A stretch of 64,000 nt of DNA from the NCBI GenBank assembly GCA_937928755.1, contig CALEZI010000179.1, positions 1 through 64,000 on the forward strand. The letters run 5' to 3'. Position 1 is the first letter of the stretch. Each line of letters begins with the position of its first letter. Positions 30,086 to 39,079 of this stretch are shown here, in pieces. The notes below the pieces were generated by a model. The model was not told where the DNA came from and did no database searches. It saw nothing but the letters and a program-made list of their open reading frames with translations. Both the position numbers and the translations under genes were made by a program. The stretch is from an uncultured Rhodanobacteraceae bacterium (GTDB taxonomy: Bacteria > Pseudomonadota > Gammaproteobacteria > Xanthomonadales > SZUA-5).

Positions 30086-30244
30086 GTGAGCAACAAGAAT
30101 CAACCCGAACCAACCGAAGAGCGTCCGCAGATCAAGGTCGAAGACTTGCCGATGGAAGAGAACGCCGAAGAGGCCGTCAAGGGAGGGCCGGTCTACATCA
30201 AGTACGGCGGAGTTGAGGGTGAAGTCACTCCGCGCCGGCCCTGA
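30086..30244 (+). CDS. RiPP-like precursor peptide C
   Basis: A 52-residue peptide from GTG, with AAGGAGAG four bases upstream. The acidic leader IKVEDLPMEENAEEAVKGG is a textbook double-glycine leader; the 18-residue core is PVYIKYGGVEGEVTPRRP. The leader shares DLP...KGG with precursors A and B. The core looks like the first beta-strand of Hcp/T6SS tube proteins (YxKxxGxxGE), cut short. Position directly behind the radical SAM gene makes it the most likely substrate of that enzyme. Confidence 0.75.
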   Translation: MSNKNQPEPTEERPQIKVEDLPMEENAEEAVKGGPVYIKYGGVEGEVTPRRP

Positions 30245-30444
30245 TCGATCGCAAAAGCGGGTAAGCGTATGCAGCACGGTCGGTCTGCGCGGCACGCCGC
30301 GCACCGGCTTCGACCCTCGCGTCGATGCCCGCGGCCCTCCCTGCATGAACCGCCCATGCGGGCCATGTTCCATGGCGTAGGTAGCGCGATCGCTCCAGGG
30401 ATCACGCGGTTTCGGAATCGTCAGGATCTGCAATCGCGCCCGGA

Positions 30445-33207
30445 TCATCGCTGGCGCGGCAGGCGTTCCCAGAGTGCGCGGGTGTAACTGTCAACCTTGT
30501 CCCAGGCGCCATCGTCGGGATCTACGCCGGCAAGGGTGACCGTGGGATCCGCGTCGTTCGCCAGCAGGCAACTCGCGTGGAGAATGCGGCCCTCCAGCGC
30601 ATGTAGCGGATCGAGATCGGGCAAGGCGAGCAGTTCTTCGGTGGTCGTGCACTTCGCCGCCGGCAAGCCGCGGCGATCGGCAAGGCGCGCGCGCAGCAAC
30701 AAGGCCAGTGCACGGTAGGTGCGGCCCTCGGTGCGCAACTCGCCGCTGAGGAAGGGTTCTACCGATGCCATTGCGGCCTGCGCGGCGCCGAGCTCACCCA
30801 ACTGCTCGAAGGCGCGCACCAGCCCGAGCTGCCCACTCATGTAGCGATCGGTATGTGGACTGCCGTCGCGATCCCAGCGCGCCAGGCCGGTCTGCAGCCA
30901 ACGCAGTGCCTGCGCCGGCTGCCCGGCTTGCAGTTCGGTCAGCCCCAGGTTCAATTCTGCCCGCGCGATGCGCGCATCGTCTTCAGGATAGTGTTTCTGC
31001 AGGATGCCCCGATGGCGCTCGAACAGCGCCGACGCATCGGCAAAGCGCCGCTGCCGCAGCAAGGCGACGGCGAGGTTGTTGAGCGCCGGTCCGATGCGCT
31101 CGCTGTCGCGGCCATGCAGGGCTTCGTCGATGGCGAGCGACTCGGCGAATGCGATCTCGGCTTCGTCGAAGCGCTTGACTCGCAGCAGGCTGAGGCCGAG
31201 TCCGTTGGCGAAACGACTCAACAGCGCGGGCTGGATCCCGGCCGTTTCGCGCGCCGCCCGATAAGCCTGCTCGGCGATCGCTGCGGCCTCGGCATCGCGA
31301 CCCAGACCGTTCAGCACCGACACGTGCACGCTGATGATGCCGCTGAGTTCCTCCGAGGCCGGACCCAGTCGCTCCAGCATCGATTGTCGGGCACGTTCCA
31401 GCCGCGGCAATGCTTCTTCGTAACGGCGCAGATTGTTGAGGACGACACCCGCCAATCCGTCGACGCGCGCGCGTAGCGCCGGCAACCTGTCGCCCGCGGT
31501 CGCCAATTCGCGGTCCGCTGCCTGTAGTTGCGCCAGTGCGCCTTCCCGGTCGCTCTGATTGTTGATCGCGGTCGCCAGCGCCAGATGCCACTCGATGCGC
31601 GTTTCCAGGCTGCTGTCGGCGGCCAGCAGGGGCGCGGCACGCTCAAGGATGGCGCGTCCCTTCGCCGTTTCGCGCAAGCTCACATAGGCGTCGCCGATGG
31701 CGACCAACAGCGCTGCGCGGGTGGCGTCGTCGAGATCGTGCTGCGTGTCCAGCGTCTTGGTGCCCTGGTCGAGCACCTGCCGCGCGCTGGGCTCGGGTGT
31801 GCCGGCGATCTCGGGATCGGCCAGCGCGAAGGCGCGCGTCATGAAATCGGCGACGGCCCCGGCGATGCGCGCCTCGCGTTCGGCCGACCGACGCGCCGCA
31901 TCGGCGACTCCGGCCTGCCACAGGGCAACACCCAGTCCGCCGATCAGGGACAGCAGCGCGAGCGCCGCCATTGCGCTGGCCAGCGCATGGCGCTCCAGGA
32001 AGCGACGCATCCGATACCGCAGGTTGCCGCGCCGCGCGAGCACCGGGTCCCGGCGCAGGTGGCGGCGTACATCCTCGGCGAGCTCCGCAACCGCGCCATA
32101 GCGTTCGATCGGCTCCTTGCGCAGCGCCTTCATCACGATCGCATCGAGGTCGCCGCGGAGTTGCGCGGCGATGCGCTGCCGATCGGATCCCGCGCCGGGT
32201 GCGCTGCTGTCCGCACGCAGGGCCTGCGAAGGGCGCGTGGGCTCCTCGCTGAGGACCGCGTGCTCGTAGGCCGCAGGTGTCGAAGCGCGCTGCCCCCAGG
32301 GGCGCAACCCGGTGAGCAGCGTGTACAACAGCAAGCCGAGGGCATGCACGTCGACACTGGTGGTGACGGCTTCGCCACGCACCTGTTCGGGCGCAGCGTA
32401 CTCGGGGGTGAACAACCGCTGTCCGGTGCCGGTCAGTTCATGACCGGGCTCGAGCAATTTGGCGATGCCGAAATCGAGCAGCTTCACCCGCCCGTCGCCA
32501 TCGACCAGGATGTTGGAGGGCTTGAGGTCGCGGTGGACCACGAGACTGCGGTGCGCATAGGCCACGGCTTCGCACACCGACAGGAACAGGCGCAGGCGCG
32601 CCGGCACGTCCAGGCGCGCGGATTCGCAGTAATCGAGCAGGCCCTGCCCGCGCACGTATTCCATGACCAGCCAGGGCTGGCCGCCCTCGGTTTCGCCGCC
32701 GTCGAGCATCGCGGCGATGTTGGGGTGCTGCAGTCCGGCAAGGATCCGCCGTTCGGAACGGAAGCGACGGCGCAGATCGAGGCTGTCCCAACCGCTGCGG
32801 ATCAGTTTCAGCGCCCCCTGCTGGCGGAAGTCGCCGTGGTGCCGCTCGGCGCGCCACACCGCCCCCATGCCGCCGCGACCGATTTCCTCGATCAGCGTCC
32901 ACGCTCCGAATTGCCGTCCCTGCATCAGTTCGCGCTCGCGCGCCAGTTCCTCGGCGTCGAGGTCGCGCAACAGGTCTGGCGCCATGCCGATCAATCCGGT
33001 CGTGTCGTCCGGGTCCGCCTGGTCGGCCGCGAGCAGCGCCAGCAACTCCGCCTGCGCGGCGGCGTCGAGGCGGCCGGCGGCGACCAGTTCCCGCACATAT
33101 CCCGGCCGCTCTTCCGCCGGCAGCGCAATCGCTTGCTCAAAAGCCGATCGCAGTACGCGCCAGCGACCAGCCGCAGCGTCTTGTTCAGGATTCTGCTCCG
33201 TGCTCAC
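30445..33207 (-). CDS. Transmembrane Ser/Thr protein kinase with TPR-like C-terminus
   Basis: A 920-residue PknB-type kinase. Kinase domain ~100-380: glycine loop GRGGMGAVW, Lys134, catalytic HRDLKPSN with Asp227, DFG Asp245 and a TGTGQRLFTPEYAAPE activation segment. A basic stretch and one membrane helix (~415-440) follow. The remaining ~450 residues are TPR-like helical repeats, probably periplasmic, suited to sensing or protein binding. GTG start. It follows the ECF sigma factor by 58 bp on the same strand, the arrangement of kinase-controlled ECF43-type sigma factors. Confidence 0.93.
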   Translation of the reverse strand: MSTEQNPEQDAAAGRWRVLRSAFEQAIALPAEERPGYVRELVAAGRLDAAAQAELLALLAADQADPDDTTGLIGMAPDLLRDLDAEELARERELMQGRQFGAWTLIEEIGRGGMGAVWRAERHHGDFRQQGALKLIRSGWDSLDLRRRFRSERRILAGLQHPNIAAMLDGGETEGGQPWLVMEYVRGQGLLDYCESARLDVPARLRLFLSVCEAVAYAHRSLVVHRDLKPSNILVDGDGRVKLLDFGIAKLLEPGHELTGTGQRLFTPEYAAPEQVRGEAVTTSVDVHALGLLLYTLLTGLRPWGQRASTPAAYEHAVLSEEPTRPSQALRADSSAPGAGSDRQRIAAQLRGDLDAIVMKALRKEPIERYGAVAELAEDVRRHLRRDPVLARRGNLRYRMRRFLERHALASAMAALALLSLIGGLGVALWQAGVADAARRSAEREARIAGAVADFMTRAFALADPEIAGTPEPSARQVLDQGTKTLDTQHDLDDATRAALLVAIGDAYVSLRETAKGRAILERAAPLLAADSSLETRIEWHLALATAINNQSDREGALAQLQAADRELATAGDRLPALRARVDGLAGVVLNNLRRYEEALPRLERARQSMLERLGPASEELSGIISVHVSVLNGLGRDAEAAAIAEQAYRAARETAGIQPALLSRFANGLGLSLLRVKRFDEAEIAFAESLAIDEALHGRDSERIGPALNNLAVALLRQRRFADASALFERHRGILQKHYPEDDARIARAELNLGLTELQAGQPAQALRWLQTGLARWDRDGSPHTDRYMSGQLGLVRAFEQLGELGAAQAAMASVEPFLSGELRTEGRTYRALALLLRARLADRRGLPAAKCTTTEELLALPDLDPLHALEGRILHASCLLANDADPTVTLAGVDPDDGAWDKVDSYTRALWERLPRQR

Positions 33208-33265
33208 CGAACATCCATCGACGGTCGACCCATGCGTTGATTACGTGGCAAGGCCGCAGCGGGGA

Positions 33266-33841
33266 TCATCCGCTGGCATCTCCGGCGAGCTCTCTGGCGA
33301 GGAAGGCGCGGGCCGTTCGCGTATCGCGCTTGACCGTGGGTGTCGACACCCCCAGCAACTCCGCCACGTCGGTCACCTCCAGACCGGCGAAGAAACGCAG
33401 CTCGATCACCTCCGCAAGTCGCGGATCGAGTCGGGCGAGCTTGCCCAGTGCCTCGTCCATGCGCACGAGATTGTCCGCCTGCGCCTCGACCGGCAGGTTC
33501 CTGGCGTCCAGATCATCCAGCGACAGGTGCTCGGCGCCACCGCCGCGACGGTCCGCCAGGCGCGCTCGCGCGTAGTCGATCACCACCTGGCGCATCGCGC
33601 GTGCCGCCGTTGCGTAGAAATGGCGGCGATTCTCGAAGCTCGGGGCGCATTGGCCATAGAGCTTCAGGTAGGCCTCGTTGACCAGCGCCGCGGTGTTCAA
33701 GGTCTCGCCGCGACGGTGGCGCCCCAATTCGGCGCGGGCGATCCGCCGCAAGTCCTCGTAAACCGCCTGCATGGCCACATCGTGCCCGCGCGCGTTGAAA
33801 CCGCCCGGCGTCAGGCCATCGGTGATCGGATCTTCGTCCAT
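33266..33841 (-). CDS. ECF-type RNA polymerase sigma factor
   Basis: A 191-residue ECF sigma factor. Region 2 includes LVNEAYLKLYG and FYATAARAMRQVVIDYARARLADRRGG; region 4 includes LDPRLAEVIELRFFAGLEVTDVAELLGVSTPTVKRDTRTARAFLA, a helix-turn-helix. No anti-sigma gene adjoins it; the next gene is a Ser/Thr kinase, as in the ECF43 group, where sigma activity depends on phosphorylation by the kinase (the EcfK-PknS pair of Xanthomonas is the known example). The ATG at 33841 was chosen over an upstream TTG at 33871. Confidence 0.92.
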   Translation of the reverse strand: MDEDPITDGLTPGGFNARGHDVAMQAVYEDLRRIARAELGRHRRGETLNTAALVNEAYLKLYGQCAPSFENRRHFYATAARAMRQVVIDYARARLADRRGGGAEHLSLDDLDARNLPVEAQADNLVRMDEALGKLARLDPRLAEVIELRFFAGLEVTDVAELLGVSTPTVKRDTRTARAFLARELAGDASG

Positions 33842-33951
33842 CCGCCGATAGTAGCCAAGAAATTGCGCCAACGCTGGCGCCGGCGGTCAAGCGCTGCGCA
33901 ACTTGCGCACGCTGTCTGCCGGCGGCAGCGCCGTCGGATCTGCCGTGGACT

Positions 33952-34461
33952 TCAGTCCTTGATCAACTTGATCGTGGCGACGCCTGCGCCCAGGCTCAGG
34001 CCCACGCCCTTGATGGTGCCCTTCAACTTGACCACCACGCCCTTGCTGTTCCGGTAGGTCGCTTCCAATTCCCCCTGACCTGCGAGCGCCGACGAGTTGA
34101 CCGCCGCGTACTCGCCCTCGAAGTCCTCGATCCTGTCCAATGAATACACTTCGCCGACCGCGCTCATCTCCTTGACGACCTTGCCGCCGACACCGGCGCT
34201 CGCGCTCTTGTAGCTGAACGGGTAATCCTTGCCGCCGAAATGCAGCACGCCCTTGCCGGCGGTTCCACCCATGATCAGGCGCATCTGCTCGGAGGCCACT
34301 TCGAGCGTTGCGCTTGGCGCGCCGCTGGTTTCAACCATGGCCGGGTCGCTGTCCTCTTCCGGCGTTTGCGCCGGGTTGGCCGCATTCGTTGGCTGTATCG
34401 ACGCCATCGCCAGCAACGCACAAAACACACTGCCGGCAGCCAGCACACGCAAACTGATCAT
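33952..34461 (-). CDS. Secreted EipA/DUF1134-like protein
   Basis: A 169-residue exported protein (signal MISLRVLAAGSVFCALLAMASIQPTNA). The mature part, GGTAGKGVLHFGGKDYPFSY through AVGEVYSLDRIEDFEGEYAAV to LSLGAGVATIKL, follows the glycine-rich strand pattern of the periplasmic DUF1134/EipA family involved in cell-envelope integrity; the match is by eye. AGGAG precedes the ATG by 9 bases. A copy of the local 16-bp operator lies 80 bp upstream, so it is probably the first member of the regulon that extends rightward. Confidence 0.7.
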   Translation of the reverse strand: MISLRVLAAGSVFCALLAMASIQPTNAANPAQTPEEDSDPAMVETSGAPSATLEVASEQMRLIMGGTAGKGVLHFGGKDYPFSYKSASAGVGGKVVKEMSAVGEVYSLDRIEDFEGEYAAVNSSALAGQGELEATYRNSKGVVVKLKGTIKGVGLSLGAGVATIKLIKD

Positions 34462-34540
34462 GATCCTCGCTCCTGTTGGATGGTCCGCAATTCAGGGATT
34501 GCACTGCCGCTAACGTAGGGCATCGGCGATCGCCAGCCAA

Positions 34541-34557
34541 TGAGACCTAAGTACCCA
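34541..34557. promoter_or_regulatory. Operator-like site 1
   Basis: TGAGACCTAAGTACCCA, preceded by CCAA. The left half TGAGAC matches the shared motif; the right half has one extra base. It lies 80 bp upstream of the EipA-like start, with CCTACG 23 nt from the site edge toward that gene. Confidence 0.6.
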
Positions 34558-34585
34558 CGCGCGGTGCGAGGTTGGGGGTGAATCA

Positions 34586-35236
34586 TCAATGCAGGCGCGC
34601 ACCGCCGGTTGGTTTGCCCTGATTGCCGATCCCCAGCTCATCGCAAAGGTGCACCAGTTGCGCCAGCGAGCGCACGCCGACCTTGGTCATCACTCGCCCG
34701 CGGTGCACCTTGACGGTTTTTTCGGCGATGCCGAGGTCGGCGGCGATCTGCTTGTTCAGGCGCCCGGCGATGACCTGGTCCATGACTTCGCGCTCGCGCG
34801 CCGACAGCCGGGCGATGCGGGCCTTCAATTCGCCGAGGTGGCTGTCCTGCGCCAGATGCTCGCGATGCAATGCCACGGCCGTGTCGATCGCTGCAAGCAA
34901 CCGATCGGCGTCGATCGGCTTTTCCAGGAAATCCAGTGCCCCGCGTTTCATCGCCTGCACCGACAGCGGCACACTGCCCTGCCCGGTCAGGTAGATCACC
35001 GGGAAACCGAGGCCAAGTTCATGCAGGCGCTGATGCAGCTCGGGCCCGCTCATGCCCGGCATGTTGACGTCGAGCAGGATGCAGCCGACGCCCTGCGTCG
35101 GCATCTGGTCGAGGAAGTCCTGCGCCGTGCAGAAGGTCAACGCGGACCAACCGGCAGAACGCAGCAATCGCGACAAGCCGGCGCAAACGTCCGGCTCGTC
35201 GTCGATCACGTAGACGGTCGCGACCGCGCTGTTCAC
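34586..35236 (-). CDS. FixJ/NarL-type response regulator
   Basis: A 216-residue DNA-binding response regulator. The receiver domain (5-125) has the acidic pocket DDE at 12-14, phospho-acceptor Asp56 in LLDVNMPGMSG and Lys in LEKPID; it is followed by a LuxR-type HTH (LSAREREVMDQVIAGRLNKQIAADLGIAEKTVKVHRGRVMTKVGV). The GTG start has a weak ribosome site, so it may depend on the outer-membrane protein gene 100 bp upstream, which carries an operator-like site. It is the best candidate reader of the repeated palindromes from 34541 to 59944. Confidence 0.93.
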   Translation of the reverse strand: MNSAVATVYVIDDEPDVCAGLSRLLRSAGWSALTFCTAQDFLDQMPTQGVGCILLDVNMPGMSGPELHQRLHELGLGFPVIYLTGQGSVPLSVQAMKRGALDFLEKPIDADRLLAAIDTAVALHREHLAQDSHLGELKARIARLSAREREVMDQVIAGRLNKQIAADLGIAEKTVKVHRGRVMTKVGVRSLAQLVHLCDELGIGNQGKPTGGARLH

Positions 35237-35336
35237 TCAGCGCCAACCCAGATCACGCCACGGCCGGGGCGCGCCGGGTTGCCGCCGAGCCCGCGGATGT
35301 GCAGCCGGTGAGCCGATGAACACGCGCACGACCGGG

Positions 35337-35894
35337 TCAGAACTTCCAGACGGTTTGCACGCCCAGCACGAAGACGCCGGTGTCCGATTCGTCGAGATCG
35401 ACGCTGTAGTAGGTGGCGCCGAGGCCCGCATGCCAGCGCGGCGTGAACTTGTAGCCGATCGCCGCCCCAGCGTACAAATCGGTGCCGTCGTCGTCGCCCT
35501 TGAGGGTGGCGCTGCCGGGGATCTTCAGCGTCGTCTCGCCGTCCCACGCCCACAGGCCGATGCGTCCGGTCATGTACCAGGTATCGCTGAGATCGGCGAT
35601 CAGGTTCAGACCGAGGTTGAAGCCATCGATGTCCGCCTTGATCTTGCCGCGGCCCTCGACGGCATTGAAGGAGTTCTCGAATTCGCCGAAGCTGGCGTAG
35701 CCGCCCTCGACGCCGAGCGTGTCGGTGAAGCGATAGACGACCGAGAAATTCGAGCTGAACGATTCGTCGTCCAGTTCGTCTTCGTCGATGTAGCCGAGTC
35801 CGGTGTAGCTGCTGGTTTCCCAGCCGGCGGCGGCAGCGACGTTGGTCGCCATCAGCGCGGCGAGGCCGAGTGCCTTCAAGATGTTCGCTTTCAT
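35337..35894 (-). CDS. Outer-membrane beta-barrel protein (OmpA/OmpW-like)
   Basis: A 185-residue protein with a signal peptide (MKANILKALGLAALMATNVAAA) and alternating amphipathic strands, e.g. FSSNFSVVYRFTDTLGVEGGYASFG, ending in the aromatic strand VLGVQTVWKF expected for BAM insertion. It should be an eight-stranded barrel; no ligand can be named. AAGGA is 11 bases before the ATG. It heads a probable operon with the FixJ gene. The 328-bp upstream gap to the kinase gene contains operator-like site 2 and nothing else I recognise. Confidence 0.8.
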   Translation of the reverse strand: MKANILKALGLAALMATNVAAAAGWETSSYTGLGYIDEDELDDESFSSNFSVVYRFTDTLGVEGGYASFGEFENSFNAVEGRGKIKADIDGFNLGLNLIADLSDTWYMTGRIGLWAWDGETTLKIPGSATLKGDDDGTDLYAGAAIGYKFTPRWHAGLGATYYSVDLDESDTGVFVLGVQTVWKF

Positions 35895-36139
35895 GTTGTG
35901 CGGAATCCTTGTCATTGAGTTGACCATCTCGGGATGGGTTACTGCTGCACGGCGCATCGAAAAACTCTGAACGAGTCGTCGTCGCGGGCGGCGCAGCGAT
36001 GCGGCAATCCAGGATCGAGGCTAAAAAGCGGAATCCTGTCCTGTTTCGCCACGCCCGCACCGTCGGCTGTCCGGAGCGGGTCGAGGGTGCGCTGGATCAT
36101 CGCGTGCCGGATTAGACACATCGATCCCGACGCAATCCA

Positions 36140-36155
36140 TGGGACTCATGTCCCA
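36140..36155. promoter_or_regulatory. Operator-like site 2
   Basis: TGGGACTCATGTCCCA, perfect 6-bp arms TGGGAC/GTCCCA. In the direction of the outer-membrane gene (start 35894) a TCTAAT -10-like hexamer begins 24 nt beyond the site, placing the operator centre near -42. Confidence 0.65.
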
Positions 36156-36222
36156 TGCGCTGCAGTAAAGCATGCGGATCGTTGCCCTGCCATCGCCGGG
36201 CTACTCGACTGCCGGCAAGCAT

Positions 36223-38430
36223 TCATGCGGCCGCCGGCAACAGCACATGGAAAGTCGCTCCCGGCCCGTGATTGTTGCTGGCCCACAGCCGGCCCGCGTG
36301 AGCTTGCACCAGCGTCCGGCACAGCGGTAGGCCGAAGCCGAGGCCATTGGCTTTGCTGCTGACGAAGGCCTGGAAGATGCGCTCGATATCGCCCTCGGGA
36401 ATGCCGCTGCCGACATCGCAGACCTCGATCAGGGCGCCTTCGGCGTGGCGCTGGACGGTCAGCGTCAGCGTCCGCTCGTCGCTGGCGTCGGTCATGGCAT
36501 CGGCGGCGTTGACGATCAGGTTGATCAGCACCTGTTGCAACTGGATCTGGTCGCCGCGAACCATCGGCACGTCGTCGGCGAACGCCTCGACCACATGCAC
36601 GTTGCGATCCACCAGCTCGCTGTGCAGCAACTGGATCACGTCGCGGACCTTGCGGCGGACGTCGATGGCATCGAATTCCGGGGGGTCGTTGCGCAGCATG
36701 GCGCGCAAACGGCGGATCACTTCTCCGGCACGTTTGGCGCTGTCGACGATTTCGCCCAGTCCCTCCTTGACCTCCTCCAGATCGGGCGCGTTCCTCCCCA
36801 GAAAACGCTGCGAGGCCTGGGCATTGCTGAGGATCGCGGCCAACGGCTGGTTGATCTCGTGCGCCAGCGAACCCGACAGCTCGGCGAGCATGCCGACTCG
36901 GGCGACGTGCGCCAGCGCGGCACGTTGCATCGCCTGCTCGCGCTCCTGCTGCCGGCGCCCGGTCACGTCGAAGACGATGGCGATGACCAGCGTCCGACCG
37001 TCCACGTTGACCGGATTCAGCGTGACCTCGACCACTTTGCGGGTACCGTCGCGGGCCAGCAACTGGACTTCGCGCGCCGGTCGCATCTGCCGGCGCGTGG
37101 CCGCAGCCCCGTACTGGCGACGAAGGTCCTGGTGCCCCGCCTGAGACTCGGGCGGCACCAGCGCGTCGATGGCCATGCCGAGCAGATTCGCGACGGGGTA
37201 ACCGGTCAGCTCGGCCGCCGCCTGGTTGGCCAGCGCGATGCGGCCGCTTTCGTCGACCAGCAGCATGGCGCTTGGCGATGCCTCGAACACCACAACGAAA
37301 ATTGCGTCGTTGCTGTGGTGGTCGGTGACATCGATGAGCACGCCATGCGCGCGCAGCGGGGTATTGCCGTCAGCGCGAGCGATGCGGCCATGGACGGCGA
37401 TCCAGCGCCGCGCGCCGGACCCCGCGAGGAGCCGGAATTGACCGCTGAATTCGCCAATCTCGGTGCGCACCAGATCCGCGATCGCGGCGCGGACCCGTTG
37501 CTGGTCCTGCGGGTCCACCGCGGTCATGACCTCGGCGAGCCCGATTTCGCCGCCGTCGCCGCGAGCGACGATCCGCGCGGCGCGATCGCTGAGCCGGAGG
37601 CGATTGCCGACGGCCTCCCAATGCCACAGACCGAGTCCCGCGGATTCCTCGACCAGCCTCAGATTGTTGCTGACTTCGTCCAGGCTCGCGGTGGAACTGC
37701 GCAGGCGGCGGGCGAGCTCGGTTGCCTCCAGCAGATCGTCCGCGAGCTGGATGCTGGCGATCACGGCGAAGCCGAGGATCGCGATCGACAGCGTCATCGG
37801 CACCGGGGCACCCAGCAACACGACGCTGATCCCCGAGCTGGCGGCGAACAGCAACAGCAGCAACAGCGCGCCGACGGATTGCAGGCCGCGACGGCGCTGC
37901 CGCGACGCCGGTTTGCGCGCGAGTGCGATCATGCGATCGATCAGGTAAACCAGCAGCAACAGGTTGCTCAGTTGCAGCAGCGCGAACCACGGATTGACCG
38001 TGCCCACCGGCACCATGAAGATCGCACCGCCGAAGGTCGACAGCGGTCGCAGCGCATCGATGCTGAGAAAGCTCACGGAGGCGCCGGTGCCGTGGTTGGC
38101 CGCGATGACCGCCAGCCGGGCGCCGATCGCCGATAGCACCAGCCATCGCCTGCCGGGCGCGTGCAGGCTGGCGATGCCGATCGCCACGAGCGCGATCAAT
38201 TGCGCGACCGTATGACCCCAGCGTATCGCGGCTGCGTACTCGGCCGGGCTAACCGCCAGGAACGCGCGCATTTCGAAGTGGCCGCAAACGGCAACCAGGA
38301 AACACAGTGCGGCAACCAGCGCGTGCTCGGACTGCTCACGCTGGCGCAGCCACACCAGAAAGTGAAAACAGCCGAGCACTGCAGCCGCGCAGATCACCGT
38401 CATCCAGACGACATGCATCCAGTTCAGCAT
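36223..38430 (-). CDS. Membrane PAS histidine kinase (FixL-like)
   Basis: A 735-residue sensor kinase. About seven hydrophobic helices (1-230) are followed by two PAS-type modules (~250-370 and ~380-505; FEASPSAMLLVDESGRIALANQAAAELTGYPV), then HisKA with phospho-acceptor His524 in LAHEINQPLAAI and an HATPase domain with NLIVNAADAM, DVGSGIP and GLGFGLPLC. No heme motif is evident, so the signal is unknown. It lies 54 bp behind the single-domain regulator at 38485 and presumably phosphorylates that protein and/or the FixJ protein. Confidence 0.92.
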   Translation of the reverse strand: MLNWMHVVWMTVICAAAVLGCFHFLVWLRQREQSEHALVAALCFLVAVCGHFEMRAFLAVSPAEYAAAIRWGHTVAQLIALVAIGIASLHAPGRRWLVLSAIGARLAVIAANHGTGASVSFLSIDALRPLSTFGGAIFMVPVGTVNPWFALLQLSNLLLLVYLIDRMIALARKPASRQRRRGLQSVGALLLLLLFAASSGISVVLLGAPVPMTLSIAILGFAVIASIQLADDLLEATELARRLRSSTASLDEVSNNLRLVEESAGLGLWHWEAVGNRLRLSDRAARIVARGDGGEIGLAEVMTAVDPQDQQRVRAAIADLVRTEIGEFSGQFRLLAGSGARRWIAVHGRIARADGNTPLRAHGVLIDVTDHHSNDAIFVVVFEASPSAMLLVDESGRIALANQAAAELTGYPVANLLGMAIDALVPPESQAGHQDLRRQYGAAATRRQMRPAREVQLLARDGTRKVVEVTLNPVNVDGRTLVIAIVFDVTGRRQQEREQAMQRAALAHVARVGMLAELSGSLAHEINQPLAAILSNAQASQRFLGRNAPDLEEVKEGLGEIVDSAKRAGEVIRRLRAMLRNDPPEFDAIDVRRKVRDVIQLLHSELVDRNVHVVEAFADDVPMVRGDQIQLQQVLINLIVNAADAMTDASDERTLTLTVQRHAEGALIEVCDVGSGIPEGDIERIFQAFVSSKANGLGFGLPLCRTLVQAHAGRLWASNNHGPGATFHVLLPAAA

Positions 38431-38484
38431 CGACCCGCGCCATCGCTCGGCTGCAACAGCGCCGAGTATATCGGCGCGGCCTGC

Positions 38485-38874
38485 TCAGTTTCGGGAAGGG
38501 GTCTCGGTGACCCAGTGGATGGCGTCGAGCAGCGCCTGATCGTCGACCGGCTTGCGCAGGAACAAGCGCGCACCGAGCCCGTGCGCACGCGAGCGCGAGG
38601 CGGGGTCGTCGTGCGCCGAGATCGCGATCACCGGCAGGGTGATGCCACGCTGATTCAACTGCGCCTGGACTTCGGGCCCGGACAGTCCGGGCATGGTGAT
38701 ATCGAGCAGGATGCAGGCGTTCTGCATGTTCGCCGCCTCCGCCAGAAATCCTTCGGAGGACTCGAAACAGCGCGCTTCGAGGCCCGCCGAACGCAGCAGA
38801 CGCGCAAATCCGCCACGCACGCCGGCGTCGTCATCGACGACGAAGACAATGGTGGCTGGAACTGACTTGATCAC
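38485..38874 (-). CDS. Single-domain response regulator (receiver only)
   Basis: A 129-residue receiver with acidic pocket DDD at residues 14-16, phospho-acceptor Asp58 in LLDITMPGLSG and Lys in FLRKPVD. There is no output domain, so it may be a phosphate sink or adaptor between the kinase and the FixJ protein. The GTG at 38874 places the domain at residue 8; in-frame ATGs at 38913 and 39021 add unrelated sequence. An operator-like site sits 131 bp upstream, suggesting autoregulation of the sensor operon. Confidence 0.85.
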   Translation of the reverse strand: MIKSVPATIVFVVDDDAGVRGGFARLLRSAGLEARCFESSEGFLAEAANMQNACILLDITMPGLSGPEVQAQLNQRGITLPVIAISAHDDPASRSRAHGLGARLFLRKPVDDQALLDAIHWVTETPSRN

Positions 38875-39004
38875 CTCGATCCGCCCGGGTTCACCGAAAT
38901 TTCCACCGCCCATGAGGTCTGCGGCCCGATCACCACTTCGCGTCCCAGCGCCTCGAAAGATCCCGGAACGCGTCAAAACCAGGTCAGCGACTGCGCCATC
39001 GAAA

Positions 39005-39020
39005 TGCGACCTTGATCCCA
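39005..39020. promoter_or_regulatory. Operator-like site 10
   Basis: TGCGACCTTGATCCCA (reverse TGGGATCAAGGTCGCA). This is the weakest member of the family, upstream of the receiver-kinase operon. Confidence 0.45.
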
Positions 39021-39079
39021 TCGGTCGCGCGTGCCCGGCCTACGTCTGCGGCAGGTTCGCAGTGGCCGCGCTAACCCGC

